Made by a program: the position numbers and the translations under genes. The notes below the pieces were generated by a model. The model saw only the letters and a program-made list of their open reading frames with translations. It was not told where the DNA came from and did not search any database. A DNA stretch of 64,000 nucleotides from Bryum argenteum (taxonomy: Eukaryota; Streptophyta; Bryopsida; Bryales; Bryaceae), in assembly GCA_037043015.1 (NCBI GenBank), contig CM073323.1:25386758-25450757 (forward strand), written 5' to 3'. Shown here in pieces: positions 1-9,230 of the stretch (positions within the stretch are counted from its first letter, which is position 1; every line of letters begins with the position of its first letter).

Positions 1-2178
1 AAAAATCATTGTAAGCCTTGATCACCAAACGCAATCATTTCTAGTGGTTCGTATCAGATTTTCGTACAAATCATTCTCTACGACGCCAAAGAAGAGATCA
101 AGTAGTTTGCTGAAGAGAAGGAATTTTGTTTATCAAAAACCAAGTATTTCATTTTAGTTGAGCTGCTTCTAATACTATATAAACCGGGATACATATCATT
201 GTAAAGAGGAAGTAGAAAACATTTCTAGCGGAATAAATCTCGACATTGTAAATCGTTGTCTTCTCTAATTGTTGTACTTTCATTGTGCATTCATCAAATA
301 GAACAGCACTGTGACAACTATTAAACGAAATAAAGACAATGGTAGTGAAACTCTTTACAAATTCTTACTTTCAACACATATTCTACAGTATTTACATGAT
401 CGAGATTCTCAAATATAAGTATTGATATTATTCAAACTCTTGATTTTTTCTTTGAAATTCATGAACTTCGTCGCTGTATTTATGTATTCACAATAAAGTT
501 TCGTTATAAATTACTAACTCAATTATAAATATATTTGTCTGTTTATCGAAGAACAACAAAATTTCGATATGAGTTTGAAGAATAATGAATGATTTCAGGG
601 ACTGATTAATCATGAACAACATTATAAACTGCTACAAATTTTCTTATTTTTAGAATGTAACGATAATCAATGTATTAAGATTTGGCATTTTATATCTTGT
701 AGCATGTAAATTTAACTTTATAGCCATTATTTATAGGTACTAATGTTAGAATTTCATTTAAGCAGTACTAGCATGTTCGTTAAATAAGTTTCTCAACACT
801 TAAGTGTTTTAAATTTGAAATTGCACTTGTGCAGTCTTCCACACTTCATCCAATATTCATGAACCACATAGTCTTAAACTTTGATTTTTTAAATATTATT
901 GTACTTAATAATTTAATATCAACTTTCCTTTTAAGTACTTCAGTTATAATCATATGAAAATATGAAAATTTCATACTAATTTATATATAAAGTATCTCTT
1001 GAATGATAACTCTATTCAATATCAACACATTTTCAAATAACAGGTGACTGTATTATATAATCTATTGTTAGATAATCTATTAAGTAACTCCTTTAAAGTA
1101 ATATACTATGAAATAAATATAAAAATTATTCTAATCAATAGCTTTTTGTTAGCAAATAATATGTGTATTAAAGGATTTGTTTATTCATAGTTATCTACTA
1201 AATACTAAATTTATAAGATATTGTATGTTGTGTTCATCAAGTAATTTTTATATCTATATTAATATTAATATTTATACTTATATTGACATTAGTATATAAA
1301 ATAAATAGTCTATAAAATTTCCATTACTTTCAAATTATCTTAATTCAATAATATTTTCATTAATACAAATAGTATCCAAATAATCTATTCCGAAATAATA
1401 AATATTTTAAATCCCTAATTTCAAATAATAAATTTATATAAAATACAATCATATCTTAGAATATATATGTATTAGTGACTAAATCCGAAATAAAGTTCAT
1501 AAAATAAATACAATTTGTATTGAATAATGTATTTATTCAATAATATATGTATTATTGTCTTATTCTCAAAAAATATATTCATTTAAAGTGTATTGTTTAT
1601 TAGCGACTAATACCAAATTAACCTCTTTTCAAAAGATTAGATCCTTATTTTATTCTCGTGTGTGTGTGTGTGTTTTTTTTCTATACATGTAGTGATTGAG
1701 AGTGATTATTTTGATTTCTAATTTAATAAAAATATATATTTCTTGTTTAATAGCAACTCTTCTCATTAGGTACTAATCGCTTAGATCTTTTCCTACTTTA
1801 CTCTATGTGACTAGAGTACCAGAAGAATATTCTTGTATTTAAGAACTTTTGCTATATATTTATGGTTATATTTGTTTATAGTGTCAGACTATTTCTTGTA
1901 CTTGGAAATATTGCTCATCTGAAGATAATACATACTTTAAAAGTATAAGAAATTAATATGTATGGGAAAGTACGTTGTACAAAAATAGTATATTAGTTGT
2001 ACTCTGGTAATCAAAATATTACACAACAATTAGTCAATTAGTCAAATTGAATAAAATTTAGTCAAAAAATTAGTGATAAAATCAGTTAAAATGTAAAGAA
2101 ATTAGTCAAAAAATTAGTGAAAAATTTAGTTAAAATGTAAAACAATTTACACAATTGAATTTCAAATTGAAAAAGTTG
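1..2178. other. AT-rich intergenic DNA, no gene seen
   Basis: Strongly AT-rich with no convincing reading frame on either strand. It holds a (GT)n microsatellite followed by a T run at about 1658-1680. An imperfect direct repeat built on attagtcaaa / agttaaaatgtaaa lies at about 2030-2150, just before the palindrome at 2179. No gene or complete transposon was recognised. Confidence 0.6.
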
Positions 2179-2280
2179 CCATGCCCATGATTATGTGCAT
2201 GGGCATGGTCATGTACATGGCCATGTATGTTCGCATGACCATGTACATAACCATGCCCATGCACATGATCATGGGCATGG
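2179..2280. repeat. 102-bp imperfect palindrome made of CATG units
   Basis: Two 42-base arms (2179-2220 and 2239-2280) are inverted copies with about two mismatches, separated by an 18-base spacer. The tract contains about 15 CATG tetramers. It lies where AT-rich DNA to the left gives way to GC-rich DNA to the right. Open frames through it (Met-rich in one frame, His/Gly-rich in another) follow from the repeat and are not evidence of a gene. Confidence 0.85.
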
Positions 2281-2469
2281 AAATGCGCCTCATGATTGGG
2301 TCACCATGTACCATCACAGCCGCCATTTCCTCTCCTATCTCCTCCGTTGCACCTCATTTGCTCTCGCTGCGTTGTTTGTCTTTTACTGCTCTCGCTGAGT
2401 CGTTTCCTCCATTGCTGAGTGTTTTGTCGTTTTCTGCTCTCGCTGTTTTCTGCTCTTGCGTTTGGCGGG

Positions 2470-3060
2470 CGACAGTTTTTGCCGCCATTTCACGTTCGGC
2501 GGAGGGGAGCTCGTAGGCGGGAGTTCTTTTGCGCGACTCTTTTGCCGCCATTTTCATTTGGCTCGTTCGGCGGAGTGGAGTTGGTGTGCGGTTTGCTGCT
2601 GTCGGGGAGTGCACCTTGTGAGTGTCGGAGCATCAGGCGTGGTGTCACTCGGACCTTGTTCGGCAGAGGGGAGTTGTCCGCTGATTGAAGCGGAGGAGCG
2701 CATTTTCATACGGGTTCGGCGGAGGGAGTTCACCGGCGTATTGAAGGGAGGGAGTTCACCGGCGAAGGGGTTCGGCGGAGGGGAGTTGTCCGCTGATTGA
2801 AGCGGAGGAGCGCATTTTCGTACGGGTTCGGCGGAGGGAGTTGGTCGGCTGATTGAAGGGAGTTCACCGGCGTAGGGTTTTGGCGGAGGGGAGTTGTCCG
2901 CTGATTGAAGCGGAGGAGCGCACCGACGTACGGGTTCGGCGGAGGGGAGTTGCTCGGCTGATAAAAGCGGAGGAGTGCACCGGCGTAGGGTTTAGGGCTC
3001 GTTTCCGGCGGTGTGAGTCGGACAGTGGGGGTCGGTGCATCGTCGCGTTACCGGGTTGAG
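2470..3060. repeat. GC-rich leader with ~110-bp tandem repeats
   Basis: Base composition jumps to GC-rich. The motif gagttgtccgctgattgaag recurs at 2671, 2783 and 2891 with periods of 112 and 108 bp. Each copy is preceded by a ttcggcggaggg-type block and followed by gcggaggagcgca. Diverged half-copies occur near 2837 and 2948, so the basic unit is probably about 55 bp. The block sits just upstream of apparent splice donors, so it may be the promoter or 5' leader of the decayed gene that follows; that is inference. Confidence 0.6.
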
Positions 3061-3111
3061 GGAGCTGCTACTTCGGCACTAATTTTTTTGTGAGGTGTTC
3101 GTTTGGCGCCG

Positions 3112-3195
3112 GCGGTGTGAGGTGCTCGTAAAGCGGTGTGAGGTGCTTGTTTGGCGGTGTGAGCTGCTTGTTAGGCGGTGTGATTTGCTCGTACC
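3112..3195 (+). repeat. 21-bp tandem repeat, four units, coding-compatible
   Basis: Units beginning gcggtgtga start at 3112, 3133, 3154 and 3175, an exact 21-bp period. Because 21 is divisible by three, the + frame stays open and gives seven-residue repeats of the form RRCEVLV / KRCEVLV / WRCELLV / RRCDLLV. The open frame runs to a consensus donor (cag then gtaagaaac) at 3239/3240. It could be a 5' coding exon or leader of the gene to the right. Confidence 0.6.
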
Positions 3196-3438
3196 GCAGT
3201 TGGGGTCGGCATCGATTACTGAAGAAGAGGTTTCTCAGGTAAGAAACATGTTCGACCCCAGATTTGCAGATTATGAAAGAATGTTTGAATTGTTAATTTG
3301 TGAGGTACCTCGCCAGAAAAGTATTAAAGCATTTTGAAATTAGGGTTTAGTAAATGAATTGTGTTCAATTCTGCAATTCGATTTCGATGATGAGGAAAGC
3401 GAGCATCTTAATGATATCAACTGCTGAATCTCTAGTAG

Positions 3439-3759
3439 GACTTGGACAGGGAGGAGATTCAATTGGTGGCTGCACGTAGGGATTAGCGTAATCTGAAGAA
3501 GAAGAGTGAGATAAGGTAAGACAATGGCCTTTGTTACAATCAATCTGTCATGCTGTTTGGTAATTTGTTTCGATTTGATTCTTGTTTTTGTTGTTCTGCA
3601 TTGATTGTCATGTTCTTTTCTGTATCTTACAGATTCTAAAGCGAATGCTGAATGAGAAGTTGCAGATACATTTGTGGGAGATAGAGTTGCTGAAGAGCGG
3701 GTTCGAGATTCAATTACTGCGAACTTGGAGATACTCGTAGATACAAGAAGAATATCGAG
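3439..3759 (+). pseudogene. decayed 5' exons of the unknown gene
   Basis: Two exon-like blocks have good splice sites: 3439-3515 (acceptor ctctagtag, donor gataag then gtaagac) and 3633-3759 (acceptor atcttacag, donor atcgag then gtaagg). Each has one frame that reads like protein, for example DLDREEIQLVAARRD in the first and EVADTFVGDRVAEERV in the second. Each of those frames also contains a stop codon, and the two do not join in phase. I read them as eroded coding exons. They could instead be untranslated leader exons. Confidence 0.3.
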
Positions 3760-4119
3760 GTAAGGTGGCACAAAATTTGTGTTTGAATCTTTCAGCCATG
3801 ACTTGTTATGCTTTTTTGTATCTTCTATTCTCGCTTTCATTGTTGTGCATTCTACATAGCACTTCCATTTATATTTCAGTGCTGATACTATGACTTGAAG
3901 CTCGTACATGTTTGAATTTCCCGTAAGGTGTAGCATGTTGGATTGCTTAGTATTGCTAAAAGAAAGCCCACGCATCCGATTCCAACAAAGAATTCAGTAG
4001 CCTCTGTTTCCAATTACAAATGTATTCCATAAGCATCGAATAATATACAACAAATGCTCACAATCAAACTTAGTTCCTCACAGACCTCCCCAATCCATAA
4101 CCATCACATTCTTGTGCAG

Positions 4120-6310
4120 GTCAAGGCCAAGCGAAGTTCATCATAGAAGTCCTTTGCCAAATCTACAAGAAAAATGGCCGACAGGTAATCATCATCATCA
4201 GCAAACCCACTAAGTCACTTGCAAATGGATTTGAGTCCTCTGCATTAGTTCAGCGCTAGCAAACTAGAAACATGTATAGTACGCCGCGTACATACAATGT
4301 ACTACAGTTTAGCTCGACTCGAGCTAAACTGTAGTTGACAGCACTCATTACAGTTTAGCTCGAGTCGAGCTAAACTGTAGAGGCTGCTGTCATTTACACT
4401 TTAGCTCGACTCGAGCTAAACTGTAGTTGACAGCACTCATTACAGTTTAGCTCGACTCGAGCTAAACTGTAGTTGACAGCACTCTTTACAGTTTAGCTCG
4501 AGTCGGTCTAAATCAGAAAGACCGTTTGTTCTTCTGATTAGCTCGACTCGAGCTAAACTGTTGGCATTACAATACTGCTGTCAACCAAATCGGCTACCCT
4601 TTTATCAACGAATATCAAATGACAACACCAGTAAAGGATAACGTTCACTAACATGACGTTACAATCTATATAGAATAAAAGTAGAGCTAAGGCCAAATAA
4701 ACCTACTAAAAGAAAAACCTACACAACAGCAGCCACAGTTTAGCTCGACTCGAGCTAAACTGTCGTTGACACAGGCATCTACAGTTTAGCTCGAGTCGAG
4801 CTAAACTGCATGTACTAGGATGTAAGAATCGTGCTTCAAGGGAATCGATTTCGGTACATTGAACTAACTCAAACTTTATAATTACAGTCAAGAGAAGGCA
4901 CGAGTTCGAGAGGCCCTCCAGCACTTCTTCAAACTTAGGCCGCTGGACTCTGACGAAGACGATGGCGACGATACGAAGCAGTTGGACTGCTGGGAATTCA
5001 AGGACCCATCGAAAGTGCTTTCGTGGTCAGCGAGGTGGATCCCATACACAGCATTCCTCACTCTTGTCGTCACATACGAAGGAGATGTTGAAGACCCCAT
5101 GTGCGTTGACATTGACTCCAAGCTCACTGACTTCGACCACGAAACAGAGAAAGAAGTCATAGCAACGTGCACAACCTTCAAAAATAATGACAAGGACTGT
5201 GCCTACAACTACGCCATTCTTATCGATATCAAGCAAACTCAATTCAACTTGGGGCAGTTGGTGGAGAGCTTAGAGGCGTCCAGTTTCGATGATATCAAAA
5301 CAACACTGAAACAGGATATGCTTACTAAAGCATGGCAAACCAAACAGGGGGGAGATCTCAAGGCCAAGCAGCTCGCAATAAAACTGCGATCTGTAGTCTC
5401 GGCTCTAACTCATGCTGACATGGCGGCGAAGACGATACACCTCAAGGGAAAAGCTCCACTAGAGGATGCGGGCCGACCGCAATCGGGAGCGCGGCTTGAG
5501 AGGGACACCATCTCGTCCGCAACGTGCGTCACGGCCGGCCCCCACAACCACCACGACCTCTGACTCACCCGTACAGAGGAGAGAAGCTCCCGTGAAGAAG
5601 TCTGCCGAGGCGAAGAAGAAAAAGAGCATGCTCATCCCGGAATAGGATGCTTTAACGGCTTTGAACGATGCTATACAATGCATTCCAAAGAACGTTAACA
5701 CCGTGGAGGAAATTGACTTCGAGAACGTCAACCTCATCTACCGAGTTCTTCACGGACCGTCAGGATCAAGCGTCTTTCCTAAACTCGACACGAAGATGGA
5801 GATCGACACAATGAAGATGATTGAGTCCCCTCCACAAAGGGACAATTCGGGCACTCGAGAAGAGGGAAAGACGGACTTGATGAACTTTCTCATCAATATG
5901 CCCGACAGTCGCGAAAGCAAACGCTCTGCGTAATGCCTAAATTGGATGTCAAACCAAACGGCATTGAAGATATGCGGGGCTCATGAGTTACGGATTATCA
6001 ACGGCCAAAGACAATGTTGCCGCCTCAAAGCGGATGTTTGAGTCCAAAGTTCCGAAAACCATTCGCAAGGATTTTGGTGTGGTGCGCCTTCGTAGTCCGG
6101 GACGAAGGATGAAGCCAAGCTCCGCAAAATATCGGCGTTCTATAACAGTGAACCATTTCACTCCGTTTAAGCCAACATGGGCATCGAATATCCTTGCCGC
6201 CCGTACCGTGTGGGAGAACTACGGGCGTCCAGCCAACAGACATGCAGCAGCTGGGGTGGCAGACAAACGAGTGCAGCGGCGCGTCTTTGTCGCAATTTGC
6301 AAATTTCGAC
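4120..6310 (+). pseudogene. broken 5' half of an unknown spliced gene
   Basis: An exon at about 4120-4182 reads GQAKFIIEVLCQIYKKNGRQ, then a donor. After a 705-bp intron full of palindromes, an exon from 4888 encodes an acidic stretch (LRPLDSDEDDGDD) and runs open to about 5458 (TLVVTYEGDVEDPMCVDIDS and onward). Near 5460 the protein-like reading moves to frame 3. That frame has a Thr-rich, Lys-rich linker (EAKKKKS, possibly a nuclear signal) and meets an in-frame TAG at 5643-5645. Further frame changes lie between 5930 and 6190. The last part (ending LSQFANFD) runs in phase 0 to the donor at 6311 and joins the intact exon at 6535. The family is not recognised; at least two frame lesions and one nonsense codon make this a pseudogene as it stands. 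Confidence 0.5.
4305..4808. repeat. palindrome array inside intron 4183-4887
   Basis: Copies of a 27-bp palindrome lie at 4305-4331, 4351-4377, 4397-4423 (one mismatch), 4443-4469, 4736-4762 and 4782-4808. A further copy is split by inserted sequence between 4489 and 4560. Each arm is CAGTTTAGCTCGA and the single central base is C or G. Copies are spaced by short runs such as tagttgacagcactcatta, so part of the array spread by local duplication (period 46 bp). Confidence 0.9.
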
Positions 6311-6373
6311 GTAAGTATTACCTCATGCCGCATCGTATTTCTAACTTCTGAATTTGCAAATAATTTCCCGTTG

Positions 6374-6433
6374 CAGTTTAGCTCGAGTCGAGCTAAACTG
6401 GAATGGCAGTTTAGCTCGACTCGAGCTAAACTG
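6374..6433. repeat. two palindromes inside intron 6311-6534
   Basis: Two exact copies of the 27-bp palindrome (6374-6400 with central G, 6407-6433 with central C) are separated by six bases. The host intron has a consensus donor (gac then gtaagt at 6311) and acceptor (ttgcattgcag ending 6534). The intron joins phase 0 to phase 0. Confidence 0.9.
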
Positions 6434-6534
6434 CCATTACAGTTTCAAGAACACCAGATTCCCAGAACACCTGATTCCTAATTTCGGACGCATACTTCCA
6501 ATCGGAAATCTTACATACTGCTGTTGCATTGCAG

Positions 6535-8630
6535 AAATTTGTTGACTCTATTCGGCATAGGTTCGCCATGATCGATGTTGCCAAGGCCCAAGTAGAGGTG
6601 AAGAACAAGGTCTTGTCTCTAACAAATGAGCTAAAGATCATCACCTTCCCCGATGATCTCTGGAACCTATGGGCAGAGTTGATCGGAAGTGTCGCGCAGG
6701 GGACCCTTATCGACCCCTACTCTTTGAGGCAGCTGTGTGACAAGCCAGGGTTTAAACCAGATAGCGACCAAACCCTGTCAAGAGAATTTTTCAAGAACCT
6801 CGGTAACCTTTCAGAGACGGACCACAGAAAACTATGTACACACATGCTCAATAAGTCGGGTCCGTCGAGGAAACTGGAATACCCGAAGGTTACTTTGAAA
6901 CAACCAGTAACCCTCCTTGAAGATTGCTACTCCGTCAAAGAGTACGTTGAGCGGTTGAAGCGGAAGGCGACCGCCCAGCTTCAGATCCACAAGATCAGAC
7001 CCCAACTCGGAATCTTCAAGAACAACGAGTTCGACGTGGATGCGTGGAAGAAGTTTAAGAAGGACTACCACGTCGCGAAGGCCTCCAAGCGCGCACTTCT
7101 GGAATGGGGAATCCCTGACAAATATTATACTGATCAGAGGCAGACCCAACACAGGAATACCAGCTGCGAGGATCTCTCGCCCTACGCTAAGAGATTCTTC
7201 GAGGTTTTCCTGGAGAAACGCGAGAAGTTCGTCGGCCCCACGGGTAGTGTAATATTCCGTTCCTTCCACCGCAGAACACCACAGAGGCTCGGCGAATGGC
7301 CTGAGAACAAATGGCCAGCAGTTGCTCCTGAGATGAACGTTGGAATCATCGACTTCAGATTGATTCCGGGAAGTGGTAGCACCTCCGCAGATTCCTCCCT
7401 TGAGCACCCATTCTTCGAAATGTTCATGGCGATCTTATCGTCCCAGAACAAGCCAGCTCTCAAGGATATACCTTGCTGGTTCTTCATCTGCGGGGATGAC
7501 AATGATTACCAGCAAGTCGAGGCGTTCGCGAGAAATCCTGCCTACTTCCAAGGGGCAAAGTATAAGCTGATTCCATCAATGTACTATCCGTCCCCGCACG
7601 AACGGATTGCTGGATTCAATGCGAAAGCCAAGCAAGCCTCGCAGCCCGTGCGTCTTCTCTTCATGATCAGGGAAGACATAAAGCTCGCAAGATTGCCAGA
7701 GACCGAGTACCGCGCGCCAAAGCACGCGCTTTACGAGAAGCCGCGGAAGTACAACGAGTCTCGGTATCACATGTACCCGATTGAGTTGAGGATGGATTTT
7801 TATTTGCAGGTAATCCAGCTATTTTGCCACGAGCAGGAGAATATTTTTCTTGTCTACGCCGGCGGAAAAGCAGTATGCGCAAGCGTGGTAAGCTTTCTTA
7901 CAGTTGACCTACTCTATTTACGCTCCCTACAGTTTAGCTCGAGTCGAGCTAAACTGTACTGCAGTTTAGCTCGACTCGAGCTAAACTGTATGACACTTCA
8001 AGTCGAGCTAAACTGCCATACAGTTTAGCTCGATTCGAGCTAAACTGTCATGCTTGTTTCCAACCATGTTCGCTCCTGCTTCAGCTCTATCTGTAGTCTA
8101 AGCTGCACCTTCTTTTGTAGATGTTGTCTCTCGATGCCTACTCCATATTCGATGCCGAAGACAAAGAGGACATCGACCAAGCATACAACGATGGGCTTAC
8201 TCTTGATCCCACTGACTTCTCCGTGAACGGCTACTTCGTCGACAAAGGCGAGTATCCGGAGGTCGGGGCTATGCTTTTGAAGGGCAAGCGCAAAGCTGTT
8301 GCGTCTTTGGATGACGACCCTCTCGACGATGAGGCGGACGTTCCCGACCGGGAGGACTCTGGATCAAGCGGAAGGCAACTTCACGGCGAAGGCAGCACTT
8401 ACAGCCTTGGTTCCGCAGGAGATGACGAAGAGCAAGACATGGAAATTGACACGACCCCGCAGACACCGCAAGAGTCGCGTACCGCTCCCGGGCGAGGAGG
8501 AGGCAGGGGAAGTGCAAAGCGGAAACGAAATCCCCTGTCGAGGGACTCACCTTCAAGTAGGTTCAAGGCCGAGGAGAGTGCTGTGTTAGGACTAAGCAGC
8601 AATATAGGAGTAGAACTGCGCGGCAGTTAG
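6535..8630 (+). CDS. intact 3' half of unknown gene; possible methyltransferase-like fold
   Basis: Exons 6535-7887 and 8121-8630 join in phase 0 (CASV then MLSLDAYS) and give 620 open codons to TAG at 8628. The first ~200 residues are charged and not recognised. The stretch NVGIIDFRLIPG, then CWFFICGDDND, then YEKPRKYNESRYHMYPIELR, then NIFLVYAGGKAVCASV followed by IFDAED is in the order expected of beta-class N4/N6 DNA methyltransferases (motif IV, later motif X with KP, then motif I with an FxGxG-like loop). However, the DPPY and FxGxG residues are not conserved, so this is a fold-level guess. The C-terminal ~150 residues are acidic and then basic (GRGGGRGSAKRKRN), likely disordered and nuclear. 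The upstream half is broken, so function is doubtful. The last ~15 codons may be LTR-derived sequence. Confidence 0.5.
7930..8047. repeat. palindromes inside intron 7888-8120
   Basis: Full copies are at 7930-7956, 7962-7988 and 8021-8047 (one base changed next to the centre). A half copy (agtcgagctaaactg) lies at about 8001-8015. The intron is bounded by gtaagc at 7888 and cttttgtag ending 8120, and joins two open exons in phase 0. Confidence 0.9.
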
Positions 8631-8810
8631 CGGCAGTTGGTGTTAGTTGACATTAACTGCCAGGCCTTCCCTGTACAAAAGGCCAGTGAAGGAGCTTATC
8701 CTTCACTGGCCATTTCTTCTGTTAACGAGATTCACGTTCTTCCTTGTTTCCAATGCGTCTCCTTGGCAAGGTCTGACATAATGGCCAGTCCCAGTTAAGT
8801 TTCTGGTAGC
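8583..8810 (+). mobile_element. possible LTR fragment
   Basis: Sequence starting tgttaggactaagc resembles plant LTRs: a TG start, repeated ggcagtt blocks, a TATA-like tgtacaaaagg and then a CT-rich stretch. It is followed near 8805 by tggtagcag, which is similar to a Met-tRNA primer site. It overlaps the last codons of the preceding frame, suggesting insertion into that gene. No second LTR was found, because the downstream gypsy element is truncated. The identification is tentative. Confidence 0.3.
8681..8711. repeat. perfect 13-bp stem hairpin
   Basis: ggccagtgaagga (8681-8693) and its exact inverse (8699-8711) flank a five-base spacer gctta. It lies within the LTR-like segment and would fold in RNA. 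Role unknown. Confidence 0.75.
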
Positions 8811-9176
8811 AGTTTACGTTCGATGAGTGGGTTAGCATAATAGTAATTTAGGATGCGGAGATGGTGCCGACGTCAGTCAAGTATGTGAGAGCGGTCCTGT
8901 TCAGTGAGATCCAACAGGGAGACAAGCACGGGGACGAAATGGTTGCTGGCTGGTGAAGGTGCAACGGACGGAAAGAGAGCTCGAGCACGACAAGGCTCCA
9001 CACAACAAAAGGATGCGAAATGGATGTCGGCATGAAGTAACGACCAGAGCTCCGATCCCCAGTACAAGAACGGCGACGAGTTCCTGCATGTTCGAATGAG
9101 CGGAGTGCAGGATCAGCGATCGATGAGCTGCGTGTATCGATCAGATACAATAAGTGGCCGACCGGAACGAACTGCC

Positions 9177-9230
9177 GTTACGGAGCTGTGAGCGGCCGGA
9201 TCGGTTACGAAGCTGTGAGCGGCCGGATCT
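9177..9230. repeat. 27-bp tandem duplication
   Basis: Two 27-bp units (9177-9203 and 9204-9230) beginning gttacg[g/a]agctgtgagc differ at two positions. They lie in the GC-rich stretch between the LTR-like piece and the gypsy element. Confidence 0.85.

Noticed and set aside
2181..2516. Met-rich and His-rich open frames
   Set aside because: They arise from the CATG palindrome read in different frames. No other sign of coding.
4305..4560. Regularly spaced palindromic repeats resembling a CRISPR array
   Set aside because: Host is a plant nuclear gene, spacers are themselves repeated (not unique), and no cas genes are present. It is an intronic repeat array.
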